A DNA stretch of 64,000 nucleotides from Tragulus kanchil (Eukaryota; Chordata; Mammalia; Artiodactyla; Tragulidae), in contig JAIOJX010000005.1 in assembly GCA_022376925.1 (NCBI GenBank), positions 158,611,501 through 158,675,500 on the forward strand, given 5' to 3'. Below are positions 1 through 13,035 of the stretch, in pieces. A model generated the notes under the pieces. The model had not been told where the DNA came from and ran no database searches. It saw only the letters and a program-made list of their open reading frames with translations. A program made the position numbers and the translations under genes. Each line of letters begins with the position of its first letter. The stretch's first letter is position 1.

Positions 1-1215
1 CACACAATGACAGACCACACTTAGTGTGAAAAATACTACAATAAAAATGGGAGTGCAGGTATCTCTTTGAGATACTGATTTAGTTCCTCTGGATATATAC
101 CCACTAGTGGGACTGCTGGAACATATGGTAGTTCTATTTTTAATTTTTTGAGGAAGTTTACTATACATATTTTCCATAAGGACTATATGAATTTATATTT
201 CCATCAACAGTATACAAGAGTTCACTTTTCTCCACACAGCTCACCAACACTTGTCATCTTTCGTCCTTTTTGGTAACAGCCATCCTAGCAAGTATGAGGT
301 ACCACTCATTGTGGCTCTGATTTACAACGACCTGATGAGTACTAATATTAAGCTCTTTTGATGGGTGAGCCATGTGTATGCTTTCTCTGGAAAAAAAGTC
401 TGTTGAGGTCCTTGGCCCATTTTTTAATCAGGCTATGGGGTTGGAGGGCGCTACTGAGCTGTATGAATCCCTTATACATTTTAGGTATCAAACGCTCATC
501 AGATACATTACATGGCTTGCAAATATTTTCTCCCTTCTATGTCCTGCCTTTTCATGTTGTTGATGGTTTCCTTTGCAGTGTAGAACTTCGTAATGTAGGC
601 CTTTTGGGAGGGTGGGGCAGGGGAATGATTGTTGCCAGTGCATTTGGTATCATACCCAAAAAACACTGCCAAGTCCAATATCGAAGAGGTCTTTCTTTCC
701 CTATGTTTTCTTTCAGAAGTTTTACAGTCTCCGGTCTTACAGGTAAGTATTTCATCTGTTTTGAGTAAATTTTCATGTATGTGACATGTTATGTGGCTGT
801 CCAGTATTCTCAACACCATTTAATAAAAAGATTATTCTTTCCCCATTGTGTATTCTCAGCACTTAATCAAAGATTAGTTGACTGTATAAACAGATGTGTT
901 TATATTTGGGCACTCTATTCCATCCCATTGGTCTCTGTGTCTGTTTTGATTACTATACCTTTGTAATATAGTTTGAAATCAGAACCACCAGCTTTGCTTT
1001 CTCAAGATTAATTTTGTTATTTGGGGTCTTTTGTGCTTCCATACAAATTTAAAGATTTTCTGAATGTGAAAAAATGCCATCAGAATTTCATAGGCTACAC
1101 ACTGAATCAATCTGTAGATTGCTTTCAGTAGTTTGAAAACGGGACATTTTCCCATTTATTTGTGTCTTCAATTGCTTTCATCAGTGCCTTTGGGATTTCC
1201 AGTTTATTTTGAACC
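1..1215 (-). mobile_element. Old L1 fragment, ORF2 C-terminal part, antisense
   Basis: The plus strand reads as the reverse of L1 ORF2: the stretches around gggactgctggaacatatgg, ctttcatcagtgcctttggg and ccattggtctctgtgtctg are characteristic. The reading frame is broken many times. The part from 511 is repeated at 1585-2290 by duplication 1. Confidence 0.8.
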
Positions 1216-2663
1216 TATGCACAATTATTCCATGCCAGCATCTAGTTATTAGAACCAAACTTTCTCCTTGAATAAAGACAAATCTAGATGCAGCACTGGT
1301 CATCAGTATGTTTCATTACACTGTGGCTAATAAGAGACTGCTTAAATGTATATATTAATTATTATAAACAGAAATAGGTCAAAATAAAAGAATGGAGAAA
1401 AACATACATACCAAGCTAACATTAATCTAAAGAAAGCTTGAGTAGCTAAATTAATCCCCAAGTAAATGTCAAATGAAATAATGTTACCTAGGACAAAAAT
1501 AAGTCACTTAATAATAACGGATCAGTTCCTAAAGATACATAAAATCCTCAACATTTATGAACCTAGTAACAGAGTTTCAAAATACATGGCTTGCAAATAT
1601 TTTCTCCCTTCTATGTCCTGCCTTTTCATGTTGTTGATGGTTTCCTTTGCAGTGTAGAACTTCGTAATGTAGGCCTTTTGGGAGGGTGGGGCAGGGGAAT
1701 GATTGTTGCCAGTGCATTTGGTATCATACCCAAAAAACACTGCCAAGTCCAATATCGAAGAGGTCTTTCTTTCCCTATGTTTTCTTTCAGAAGTTTTACA
1801 GTCTCCGGTCTTACAGGTAAGTATTTCATCTGTTTTGAGTAAATTTTCATGTATGTGACATGTTATGTGGCTGTCCAGTATTCTCAACACCATTTAATAA
1901 AAAGATTATTCTTTCCCCATTGTGTATTCTCAGCACTTAATCAAAGATTAGTTGACTGTATAAACAGATGTGTTTATATTTGGGCACTCTATTCCATCCC
2001 ATTGGTCTCTGTGTCTGTTTTGATTACTATACCTTTGTAATATAGTTTGAAATCAGAACCACCAGCTTTGCTTTCTCAAGATTAATTTTGTTATTTGGGG
2101 TCTTTTGTGCTTCCATACAAATTTAAAGATTTTCTGAATGTGAAAAAATGCCATCAGAATTTCATAGGCTACACACTGAATCAATCTGTAGATTGCTTTC
2201 AGTAGTTTGAAAACGGGACATTTTCCCATTTATTTGTGTCTTCAATTGCTTTCATCAGTGCCTTTGGGATTTCCAGTTTATTTTGAACCTATGCACAATT
2301 ATTCCATGCCAGCATCTAGTTATTAGAACCAAACTTTCTCCTTGAATAAAGACAAATCTAGATGCAGCACTGGTCATCAGTATGTTTCATTACACTGTGG
2401 CTAATAAGAGACTGCTTAAATGTATATATTAATTATTATAAACAGAAATAGGTCAAAATAAAAGAATGGAGAAAAACATACATACCAAGCTAACATTAAT
2501 CTAAAGAAAGCTTGAGTAGCTAAATTAATCCCCAAGTAAATGTCAAATGAAATAATGTTACCTAGGACAAAAATAAGTCACTTAATAATAACGGATCAGT
2601 TCCTAAAGATACATAAAAATCCTCAACATTTATGAACCTAGTAACAGAGTTTCAAAATACATG
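511..2663. repeat. Direct tandem duplication 1 (offset 1074)
   Basis: Copy one runs about 511-1584 and copy two 1585-2663. Each begins catggcttgcaaatattt, and the end of copy one (aaaatacatg) runs straight into copy two. A visible difference is acataaaatcc in copy one against acataaaaatcc in copy two. The unit is mostly L1 sequence. Confidence 0.95.
1585..2290 (-). mobile_element. L1 antisense fragment, second copy
   Basis: This repeats 511-1215 inside duplication 1 and is not an independent insertion. Confidence 0.8.
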
Positions 2664-3055
2664 AAGCAAAATGTGACAGAAAAAAGGGGGGAGAAATAGA
2701 AAAATCATATTTATAGTCAGACATTTCAACACCTCTCTCTCAGTAACTGACAAAAACAAGACGGCAAAGGAAACATAGTGGACCTGAACAAACACTGTCA
2801 ACCAACCTGACCTAGCTGGCATTTATAGAATACAGCACTTAACAACAGCAGAATACATCTTCTTCTCAAGTACACACGAAACATTTACCAAGACATGACA
2901 TACTGGGCAATAAGTCACAATAAAGTATTCAAAGAACTGAATTCACACAAAATACATTTTCTGAACACAAAAGAATTAAAATAGAAATAACATTAAAATA
3001 TCTGGGAAATACCTAAAGAAGGAAAAAAGAAAAGAAAATATTATAGTGCCTCAAT
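2664..3055 (+). mobile_element. Old L1 fragment, ORF2 endonuclease-proximal region, sense
   Basis: Sequence such as agtcagacatttcaacacc and gaatacatcttcttctcaag corresponds to the first third of L1 ORF2, in sense orientation with many stops. Weaker similarity may begin near 2410. It lies next to, and opposite in orientation to, the preceding L1 fragment. Confidence 0.65.
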
Positions 3056-3130
3056 GCCCCACAGCTCATAATACTTATATACCCACAATAGTGTAAATAC
3101 TGATGAATTATTTAGTTAAAAGTTGCACTG

Positions 3131-3427
3131 GGGCTTCCCTGGTGGTCCAGTGGGTAAGGACACCGCCTTGCAAGGCAAGGGGCGACAGTTCAATCCCTGG
3201 CCTGGGAGGATCCCATAGGCGGTGGAGCAGCAGGACCGATGTGTTCAACTACCAAGCCAGAGCTCTGGGGCGCATGAGCCCAAAGCTGGTGCTCTGCAGC
3301 GAGAGAGGCCACTGCGATGGGTTTTTTGGCCACCCAGGCCAAAAAAACAAAGATAAATAGATGAAGGACCAATAGAAGTGGCCAAAATAAATAAATAAAT
3401 GATGGCTTAGAGGCAAAAAAAAAAAAA
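3131..3427 (+). mobile_element. tRNA-Glu-derived SINE, unrecognised ruminant subfamily, locus A
   Basis: It begins gggcttccctggtggtccag and has the degenerate B-box region (ttcaatccctggcctggg), the middle block gctctggggcgcatgagccc and the tail block gaccaatagaagtggcc, ending in poly(A). The direct repeat agttgcactg flanks it (3121-3130 and 3428-3437), so it is a complete L1-mobilised insertion. Somewhat diverged. Confidence 0.9.
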
Positions 3428-3734
3428 AGTTGCACTGTAAACATGTTTGGAGTGGAAGGGGTTAGAGGAGTGTAGTATAAGAAAGCAAACATTTTATACA
3501 TCATACCAAAAAGTTTAAAATGTCTAACAGTGATAAATCAAACAGTAGCAACATGTGTATATTAATAATAAATACACAGACCATAAATTCAGAAGAAAAA
3601 GAGAAACTGAAAGTAGCTGCATCTGGGGAAAACTGGAGGGAACAGCAAAGGGTGGGACATTTTGTGACACGTAATACTCTGACTATTTAAACTAGGTGTA
3701 TGCAGTACTCTGACAAAATAAACACCTTTTAAAG

Positions 3735-3830
3735 GGATTTCATCTACCTCATCTCATTTGATTCCTAGTGAGGGAGGTATAATGACCTCCATTTTCCAGG
3801 TAAGTAGCCTGCCCAAAATCAAAGTCACTC
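3735..3830 (-). mobile_element. MIR fragment
   Basis: The reverse MIR core is recognisable: gaggtataatgacctccattttccag, then gcctgcccaaaatcaaagtc. Repeated at 4807-4902 by duplication 2. Confidence 0.55.
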
Positions 3831-4099
3831 TACTTTCTTGGTAAATTATATACACAGTACTTACTATAGCATCATGGTAATTAAAGGAGGGGAAAAACAT
3901 AAATTGTTTTCTGTTCTCATTTTTATTTATTTTAAATACTTTGTTTTCATTCTCCTCTACTGAAGATTCCTAGTTCATTGGCTGTATAAAACAAGAAGGA
4001 ATACTGACAATCAATCTCCCGTTGATAATGGATTTTTAAAAGAAACTGAAACAAAGATTGATTCTTGGTAAATGTGGAGAGCAAAATTATATTTAAAAT

Positions 4100-4392
4100 C
4101 CAAGATGAAACAGTTTTTTTAACCATTATTTTTAATTGTGGTAAAATACACATAACATTAAATTTACCATCTCAACCATTTTAAGTCACAGTTCAGTGGC
4201 ATTGTGTACAATCATCTCTAGAACCTCCCGTCCTCCACTCCCTGAGCCACTGATCACCACCATGCCACCTCCTGTCCTGTGAAGCAGACTACTCTAGGTA
4301 CCTCAGATAAGTGGAATCAGTTATGCCCTTTTCTGACTGGCTTATCTCACTTGGTCCTCAAGGTTCATCCATGCAAAGCATTTAAAAACTAG
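4100..4392 (-). mobile_element. L1M 3' region fragment, antisense
   Basis: The signature gtggtaaaatacacataaca, then cagttcagtggcatt, gactactctaggtacctc and caaggttcatccatg is typical of the antisense of old mammalian L1M 3' ends. Repeated at 5172-5464. Confidence 0.75.
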
Positions 4393-4806
4393 TTTCCAAA
4401 GCAGTAAAAACAATTTCCTTGATAATGCTCTAAGAAATTTAATCACCAATGAATTGAAGAGATACTAGTTAAGAAAAATTAATGTTCACTCTCCCTCAAG
4501 CATGACGTGGGCATAAAAAAAATGAATGACCAGGAAAGGGTTTGCTGGTACTTTATAATGTGCATAAAAAAGCATTAACCAAAAGTTTAAAATGTCTAAC
4601 AGTGATAAATCAAACAGTAGCAACATGTGTATATTAATAATAAATACACAGACCATAAATTCAGAAGAAAAAGAGAAACTGAAAGTAGCTGCATCTGGGG
4701 AAAACTGGAGGGAACAGCAAAGGGTGGGACATTTTGTGACACGTAATACTCTGACTATTTAAACTAGGTGTATGCAGTACTCTGACAAAATAAACACCTT
4801 TTAAAG

Positions 4807-4902
4807 GGATTTCATCTACCTCATCTCATTTGATTCCTAGTGAGGGAGGTATAATGACCTCCATTTTCCAGGTAAGTAGCCTGCCCAAAATCAAAGTCAC
4901 TC
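4807..4902 (-). mobile_element. MIR fragment, second copy
   Basis: Duplicate of 3735-3830 within duplication 2. Confidence 0.55.
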
Positions 4903-5171
4903 TACTTTCTTGGTAAATTATATACACAGTACTTACTATAGCATCATGGTAATTAAAGGAGGGGAAAAACATAAATTGTTTTCTGTTCTCATTTTTATTT
5001 ATTTTAAATACTTTGTTTTCATTCTCCTCTACTGAAGATTCCTAGTTCATTGGCTGTATAAAACAAGAAGGAATACTGACAATCAATCTCCCGTTGATAA
5101 TGGATTTTTAAAAGAAACTGAAACAAAGATTGATTCTTGGTAAATGTGGAGAGCAAAATTATATTTAAAAT

Positions 5172-5464
5172 CCAAGATGAAACAGTTTTTTTAACCATTA
5201 TTTTTAATTGTGGTAAAATACACATAACATTAAATTTACCATCTCAACCATTTTAAGTCACAGTTCAGTGGCATTGTGTACAATCATCTCTAGAACCTCC
5301 CGTCCTCCACTCCCTGAGCCACTGATCACCACCATGCCACCTCCTGTCCTGTGAAGCAGACTACTCTAGGTACCTCAGATAAGTGGAATCAGTTATGCCC
5401 TTTTCTGACTGGCTTATCTCACTTGGTCCTCAAGGTTCATCCATGCAAAGCATTTAAAAACTAG
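5172..5464 (-). mobile_element. L1M 3' region fragment, second copy
   Basis: Duplicate of 4100-4392 within duplication 2. Confidence 0.75.
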
Positions 5465-5652
5465 TTTCCAAAGCAGTAAAAACAATTTCCTTGATAATGC
5501 TCTAAGAAATTTAATCACCAATGAATTGAAGAGATACTAGTTAAGAAAAATTAATGTTCCCTCTCCCTCAAGCATGACGTGGGCATAAAAGAATAAAAAG
5601 AGTTAAGTCCCAATGACCAGGAAAGGGTTTGCTGGTACTTTATAATGTGCAT

Positions 5653-7080
5653 GAAAAGGAAGGGAAAAACCCAGTTTTGCTTTTGAAAAACCCAAACTAT
5701 GACTTTTCCTCTGAGGCTGTGCACTTCTATGTTGTGCAGCAAAGGTCTGTAAGAAAGGACTCCTGTAAATTCAGACCGAGTTTTTGTTTTCTATTTTAAG
5801 GGTAAGACCACACAAAGACAAAAGTGCTAACAATGTTTGCTGTTCACAAAATACCAAGTCATAAAAAAAAAAAAAAAAATACCAAGTCATAGTACATACA
5901 AATCAGAAGCGAAAACAGCCTCCATTCAGTCACACAGAGCACAAGTAAAAAATACATGAAATCTGACCTTTATAATATACTCTGAAAAGGTTCCTTCAGT
6001 TCCAGAGTTTAAAAAAAAAAAAAAAAGAAAGAAACAGGTTTGTTGGGTGCCTCTCTATGACCCTCCATTCTCTCATCCGGAATCTCTACCCTGAATACCC
6101 TGCAATTATTTCCATCTAAAACTCACACAGAGGTCGCAGACAGCCTTTCAATGGAGCCACTAGACAGACAAAGGACACCAGCCCTTTGAGATATCAAAAC
6201 ACCACTCTGATACTGGGGTGCACTTGTTCTCGGAATTCTGATCTATGATACAACTAGAGTTGCCCAAAAAATTTCAGCAAAGACTGATAACCAGTAGTGC
6301 CTCAAGTGTCCAGGGGTCTGACAAGCACCTAAGCAAGAACTACGCTTTTCACAGGCTCAAAATATCAATATCAAAAAAGTAAAAAGTCTGCTTAAAACAA
6401 AGTCTGATATTTTATATGATAACTATATATACTTTAAAAGTGTTTTAAGCAAGACATTCATTTTTGTCTTATAAAGATTATACCATCTGGCATACACAAA
6501 TAAATGAATACCACTGCTAACTAATGTTAAGACTATGTCAATGATGTATATAAAAGTAACTAATTACCACTACTAACCAATATAACAACACTCGGTCAGT
6601 GACAGATCAACACAAAATTTACCACTGTCCAAAATCATCTTGCTTCACTTGTTCTTCTAGATACTAGGTAGTTTGCCAATCCCTCAAAAGACAAAATACT
6701 AAGTATCCATTAATACCTAGTATTACTACCCAAATTCTTAAATTGCTACAAAAGCTGTGACATCATCTCCATGTGATATCCGCCATATGTCAAAACAATA
6801 CACCAATTCATCCCCAAAGAAAACTGTATTTATTGCTTTTGACTTTTCTTTCAATGAAGACAATTTTTGACCTGAGAGAAGCACACAAAGTTTCTTCTCT
6901 TTTCATTTTTACACTGCTCCTCCATAGCACCTTTTAATAATTTTGAGAGTAGAATTCTGTCTGCTTTGTGATATCTCATAAAGCCAGAGCACCTGATAGA
7001 AGGACGTCATATGTGCTTCCCAGAGAGTACATATATCTTAGGATATGAAATACTTTATCTTAAGTTGGGGGGTGTGTGCA
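5653..7080. other. Unannotated intronic sequence
   Basis: No gene or recognisable transposon was seen apart from a short poly(A) insertion at 5863-5878 and another A run near 6011. It is AT-rich unique intron. Confidence 0.5.
5863..5878 (+). mobile_element. Poly(A)-only insertion flanked by 12-bp direct repeats
   Basis: The 12-mer ataccaagtcat occurs at 5851-5862 and 5879-5890 with only an A run between. This is the footprint expected of an L1-mediated insertion that copied almost nothing but the tail. Homopolymer slippage alone would not duplicate the flank. Confidence 0.5.
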
Positions 7081-7083
7081 TGT

Positions 7084-7118
7084 GTATATTTATATATATA
7101 TATATATATATGTTTTAT
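7084..7118. repeat. TA-rich microsatellite
   Basis: A run of TA dinucleotides follows tgtgtatattta. Confidence 0.9.
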
Positions 7119-7420
7119 ATAGAGAGAGGAAATCTTGTCAAAGTTTAGAGGTTTAAAGCACTAATGATATAGAAAAATGTTAGGACATTTTAGTGATTCT
7201 TTAATTACTATATGGGATAAATCTCATTTATAATGCAAGTTTCGTTTTAAGAAAGTCCATTCTGTCATAATTTTCTATTGTTTCTTCTTTCAGTTTAGAA
7301 GAGAGAAATAAACTTCTGGAAGATTTCATTAGAAGGCCCAGAGGGAGAGTCAGGAAACCAAGGCAAGTTGTTTTCTTTTTCTAAATAATAATGTGTTTAA
7401 CTTTAGAATATATGCATAAT

Positions 7421-7732
7421 GGGGCCTTCCCTGGTGGTGCAGTGGGTAAGGACACCGCCTTGCAGTGCAAGGGGCGCCGGTTCCATCCCTGGCCTGGGAA
7501 GATCCCACGTGCCGTGGAGCAGCTGGACCGATGTGTCCAATCACGCAGCTGGAGCTCTGGAGCACATGCACCCAGAGCTGGTGCTCTGCGACAACAGAGG
7601 CCACTGTGATGGGAGGACCACACGGGCCAAAGAACAAAGATGGATGAAAACAGATAAAGGAAAAGACCAACAGAAGTGGCCCGCCTGCCCCACTCCCTCC
7701 CCAACGTGCCCCCCCCCACACAAAAAAAAAAA
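7421..7732 (+). mobile_element. tRNA-Glu-derived SINE, unrecognised subfamily, locus B
   Basis: Full-length copy: head gggccttccctggtgg, B-box-like ggttccatccctgg, middle gagctctggagcacatgcac, block gaccaacagaagtggcccgc, a C-rich stretch and poly(A). No clear target duplication was found. Spurious reading frames across it on both strands are SINE-derived. Confidence 0.88.
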
Positions 7733-7860
7733 CGTGTAATAAATGTATCTTAAAGGATAGCAACATGCATTACGAACACAAAGTTGTCAACTGTACCTAC
7801 TCTACTGAACAAGAATAAACTTAAGTAACTTTGCAAAACATCAGCAAATGAATTAACAGA

Positions 7861-10073
7861 TGGTAAACAGAAAAACACACATAACCCCTTATAATATTCA
7901 CAAGCAAAAGTGTTGTTGCCACTTTGTTACAGATTTCTTTCTGTTCCCTCTTCAAGATTACTAACACAGTCCAGTTACAATGGAAGGAGAAGGAAACTGA
8001 GGCTGAAAGACAAATAAAAGATGAAAAAATAAGCCACTTCTTACTCCCATCACTTCAGTTTACTTTGAAACTCATTAATTCAATAAACATCTGGAATAAA
8101 CCAGTGTTTCTGACATGAAAGACTGCAAGATTTCTTCTAATTAAATATTCCATGATCGCCACTTCCCAATACCTCTTGATTAATGGAGATTCAACACTTC
8201 TAGACTTCCTAAAAAACAGTGTTATAAAACATTCATGACATATACTGAGTAACTGAATGGGCATAGAAGAAACAATCTAGTTTTCAGTTTCCATTACAAG
8301 TCTAGGATCTGTACTAAGAGAAACTTTCCTGCACTAATCTCTGTTTCAAGCATGGAAATTAACAGCTACTGGATCTTAAACCATATTAGCCAAAGAAAAC
8401 ACTGATGTCACCTTACCAAAGGTAGCAAATGCAGTGATTTCTGAAGATACTGAACACTTTTAAAGTTATGTCTTGGCCTGCAGTTCAGTCAATAAGTTAT
8501 AACTGTGTTAAGAAGGCAGCAAAAGGCAGTATTAAAGATAAGTAATTATCTTTAATCAGAAAACTGAACTTAAAATACTATCATTTTGCGTGTTAATCTT
8601 CAAAAATGGAGTGCTGTGCCTTTAATAATTGTTATAATGACTCTCTTTTTTTTAAGTGTTTATTTTCTCTCTTTTAAAACCATCAACAGAGCTTTTAAGA
8701 CATTAGGGCAGTTTTACAAATGTGTAGGTTTAGTCTAGCTTAGACAATTAAACTAGCTTCCTCCAATTCAGAGCTCACTTCTTCAGAAACAATTTTTTTT
8801 TCAATAGAGTATACCTATGTATTTTTTTAGTGCAATTATTCCACAGAAAGTATTCCTCTTGTCCTCTCTTGTGTCTACAGGTTACTAAATGTTAAAATGC
8901 TTTGTATAAGCCCTTTACCAGTCTATATGTGTAACTTTGCCCTTGGTATCTATATTCTAAAGCTTTTGGTAAACAGAAAAACACACATAACCCCTTATAA
9001 TATTCACAAGCAAAAGTGTTGTTGCCACTTTGTTACAGATTTCTTTCTGTTCCCTCTTCAAGATTACTAACACAGTCCAGTTACAATGGAAGGAGAAGGA
9101 AACTGAGGCTGAAAGACAAATAAAAGATGAAAAAATAAGCCACTTCTTACTCCCATCACTTCAGTTTACTTTGAAACTCATTAATTCAATAAACATCTGG
9201 AATAAACCAGTGTTTCTGACATGAAAGACTGCAAGATTTCTTCTAATTAAATATTCCATGATCGCCACTTCCCAATACCTCTTGATTAATGGAGATTCAA
9301 CACTTCTAGACTTCCTAAAAAACAGTGTTATAAAACATTCATGACATATACTGAGTAACTGAATGGGCATAGAAGAAACAATCTAGTTTTCAGTTTCCAT
9401 TACAAGTCTAGGATCTGTACTAAGAGAAACTTTCCTGCACTAATCTCTGTTTCAAGCATGGAAATTAACAGCTACTGGATCTTAAACCATATTAGCCAAA
9501 GAAAACACTGATGTCACCTTACCAAAGGTAGCAAATGCAGTGATTTCTGAAGATACTGAACACTTTTAAAGTTATGTCTTGGCCTGCAGTTCAGTCAATA
9601 AGTTATAACTGTGTTAAGAAGGCAGCAAAAGGCAGTATTAAAGATAAGTAATTATCTTTAATCAGAAAACTGAACTTAAAATACTATCATTTTGCGTGTT
9701 AATCTTCAAAAATGGAGTGCTGTGCCTTTAATAATTGTTATAATGACTCTCTTTTTTTTAAGTGTTTATTTTCTCTCTTTTAAAACCATCAACAGAGCTT
9801 TTAAGACATTAGGGCAGTTTTACAAATGTGTAGGTTTAGTCTAGCTTAGACAATTAAACTAGCTTCCTCCAATTCAGAGCTCACTTCTTCAGAAACAATT
9901 TTTTTTTCAATAGAGTATACCTATGTATTTTTTTAGTGCAATTATTCCACAGAAAGTATTCCTCTTGTCCTCTCTTGTGTCTACAGGTTACTAAATGTTA
10001 AAATGCTTTGTATAAGCCCTTTACCAGTCTATATGTGTAACTTTGCCCTTGGTATCTATATTCTAAAGCTTTT
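7861..10073. repeat. Direct tandem duplication 3 (offset 1106)
   Basis: Copies are 7861-8966 and 8967-10073, beginning tggtaaacagaaaaacac and abutting directly. The content is unique AT-rich intron, so the duplication is not a transposon copy. Its last 100 bp is shared with duplication 4 and so occurs three times. Confidence 0.95.
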
Positions 10074-12163
10074 GATAAAGTTGTCTTTTTCTTCAAATCA
10101 AGTCCTATGGAAAACATAACTTACAAAAAAAAAAAAAGCAACTACACTGTTTTTCTTGTGCAAGGTTGAATTCTAGAGTTTATTTGGTATTATCAGCTAA
10201 AAACAGATATCATCTTTAAGTGTAAATACAAATACTTCAATCAACTTACGAGGTCTCTTTATGGAACAAATTAATAAACTGTCAGCCTATAAAAACCTAT
10301 TCAAAGACATCTATGTTAAATATTTGATGAAAGTGCTTCTAAAATTCTAAATAATCCTAAATCACTGATCGCTCAAAGTTCTATTATCACGTAAAATTAA
10401 AGTAACATGCTCAGACTATGGTAAAATCTTACATTTTCCTCGCAATTTTCAAGTATCTTTGTGGGGTAAGGGTCGCTATTACATTCAAATCTTGGTTTGA
10501 TATATTAGAAAAATTAAAAGGCTAACACAGTTATGCTTTCATACACCTTCACCTTCCTAAACATGAATAATTCAAAATTCGGAAAATGCAGCAGAATTTT
10601 AGTCTGCAAAAATTTAAAGAATTTTGCTAACATACCTTGACCATGAAAAAAATAGTGGATTTGAAATGACGGACTTTAAAATTTACATTATTCCATTAGG
10701 AGATTACAGAACTGTATTTTATGGAGATAAATTATTTCCCTTCCCCCTCCCCCCCTTTAGTAATAGCTCTTCTTCGTGAGTCAAAGAGTTAAAACCATCT
10801 CTTTTACTCCCAAACGAGTGTCAGTCCCACTCAGAGGTGCCATGTTTTATTTAAAACATACTCTTTCTCAGTAACCACTTTGTTCTAATTGGCAAGGCAA
10901 AGCCAGGTCCCTAAAGCACATAGCTCGTTACATTCAGTTTGGATTACAAACACATGAAACAAACTGCATCGAAATGTACAAATTAACGGTGCAGGAGTAT
11001 GGGACAGGGAGGTGGAATTAGATTGTAATATGGAACAAAATCCACAGGGAGGCAAACAGGTTTAAAGTTTTGTCCTCTCTTGTGTCTACAGGTTACTAAA
11101 TGTTAAAATGCTTTGTATAAGCCCTTTACCAGTCTATATGTGTAACTTTGCCCTTGGTATCTATATTCTAAAGCTTTTGATAAAGTTGTCTTTTTCTTCA
11201 AATCAAGTCCTATGGAAAACATAACTTACAAAAAAAAAAAAAGCAACTACACTGTTTTTCTTGTGCAAGGTTGAATTCTAGAGTTTATTTGGTATTATCA
11301 GCTAAAAACAGATATCATTTTTAAGTGTAAATACAAATACTTCAATCAACTTACGAGGTCTCTTTATGGAACAAATTAATAAACTGTCAGCCTATAAAAA
11401 CCTATTCAAAGACATCTATGTTAAATATTTGATGAAAGTGCTTCTAAAATTCTAAATAATCCTAAATCACTGATCGCTCAAAGTTCTATTATCACGTAAA
11501 ATTAAAGTAACATGCTCAGACTATGGTAAAATCTTACATTTTCCTCGCAATTTTCAAGTATCTTTGTGGGGTAAGGGTCGCTATTACATTCAAATCTTGG
11601 TTTGATATATTAGAAAAATTAAAAGGCTAACACAGTTATGCTTTCATACACCTTCACCTTCCTAAACATGAATAATTCAAAATTCGGAAAATGCAGCAGA
11701 ATTTTAGTCTGCAAAAATTTAAAGAATTTTGCTAACATACCTTGACCATGAAAAAAATAGTGGATTTGAAATGACGGACTTTAAAATTTACATTATTCCA
11801 TTAGGAGATTACAGAACTGTATTTTATGGAGATAAATTATTTCCCTTCCCCCTCCCCCCCTTTAGTAATAGCTCTTCTTCGTGAGTCAAAGAGTTAAAAC
11901 CATCTCTTTTACTCCCAAACGAGTGTCAGTCCCACTCAGAGGTGCCATGTTTTATTTAAAACATACTCTTTCTCAGTAACCACTTTGTTCTAATTGGCAA
12001 GGCAAAGCCAGGTCCCTAAAGCACATAGCTCGTTACATTCAGTTTGGATTACAAAAACACACAATGAAACAAACTGCATCGAAATGTACAAATTAACGGT
12101 GCAGGAGTATGGGACAGGGAGGTGGAATTAGATTGTAATATGGAACAAAATCCACAGGGAGGC
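9965..12163. repeat. Direct tandem duplication 4 (offset about 1105), chained to 3
   Basis: Copies are about 9965-11053 and 11070-12163, beginning ttgtcctctcttgtgtctac. A junction of roughly 15 bases (around 11054-11069) fits neither edge exactly. Differences include atatcatctt against atatcatttt and a short insertion in copy two near 12054. Unique intron. Confidence 0.95.
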
Positions 12164-12897
12164 TGGGGAACAAATCACTAGTGTCTTGATATTCTATACA
12201 AGGTTTCCAAATGAGCAAAACACAAGGCAGAGCACAGGCTCTTCCATAACTCAACCAAATTGCTTAAATATGGATACAACAAAACAAGACTTTTACCCAA
12301 CACTATTATGCATACATGTGCATGAGAGAATAGGAATACCAACAAGAAGGTTTAACAAATGAAACCTGCAGGCTGCACAGTCTAAATATGAACACATCTT
12401 TGCCTTCACATTGACAATGTGCAAAACAGTCCTGCAATTAAATCGCACCTCCAAATATTTTTGAAAAAAATCTTTTGAGAAGCAAAACACAGGAGACTAA
12501 ATTAAAAATAGTGCATCACTATGCAGTGCAGAGAGCAGGGTTAATGAGCTAAAAGTTACAAGAAAGATATTAAGAAATGAAGATCTCACCACCAAAATAG
12601 AAAATGCATTAGACAGTAACACTCCCTCCACCAATATGCACACCTTTTCCCAAATTAGCTACTCTGCGAAGCACCGTTTCTCCACTTTTCCCTTGAAATC
12701 TAAAGACAAACTGTAACTGAACGAAACAAAAAGAGAACAGGAAAAGTGTGTTACCTTAATCTACACACAAATGCAGGGTTTTTACAGGACAACCTTGTCT
12801 GTATCAGCTACCTTCTCCCACTATTTGGTGGTGTCAGGAGTGAAGACTGGACTGGTCTGTAAACAACTAAAGTCAAATTTCAGTCCTCTGCTTTAAA

Positions 12898-13035
12898 ATG
12901 TGTTTAATCTTGGGAACATTATTTAATCCACCCTGAGCTGTGGTTTCTTTAATATGGAGATACAAAAACAGCAAAGTTGTGAAGATCAAATGGGATAATA
13001 TCATACAAAATGGCTTTGTAATATAAAAGGACTGC
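12898..13035 (+). mobile_element. MIR-like fragment
   Basis: The order resembles sense MIR: ttaatcttgggaacattatt, tgtggtttctttaatatgg, then gtgaagatcaaatgggata. Repeated at 14064-14203. Confidence 0.5.

Larger units (their letters stand above)
3509..5652. repeat. Direct tandem duplication 2 (offset 1072)
   Basis: Copies are about 3509-4567 and 4581-5652. Near the right edge copy two has about 17 bases (agaataaaaagagttaag region) that copy one lacks, plus the change gttcactctc to gttccctctc. Edges are less similar than the middle. The unit holds a MIR, an L1M fragment and unique intron. Confidence 0.95.
7735..12890. other. Unannotated intronic sequence with duplications 3-5
   Basis: Apart from the direct duplications no gene or transposon is recognised. 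The short reading frames here are not conserved-looking and have no start or codon signal. Confidence 0.5.

Noticed and set aside
3103..3360. Open frames of 60-140 codons over the SINEs (for example 3103-3360, 7350-7766, 25707-26156, 61249-61476)
   Set aside because: They share peptides such as PPCSARG because the same SINE is read in the same frames; they are not genes.
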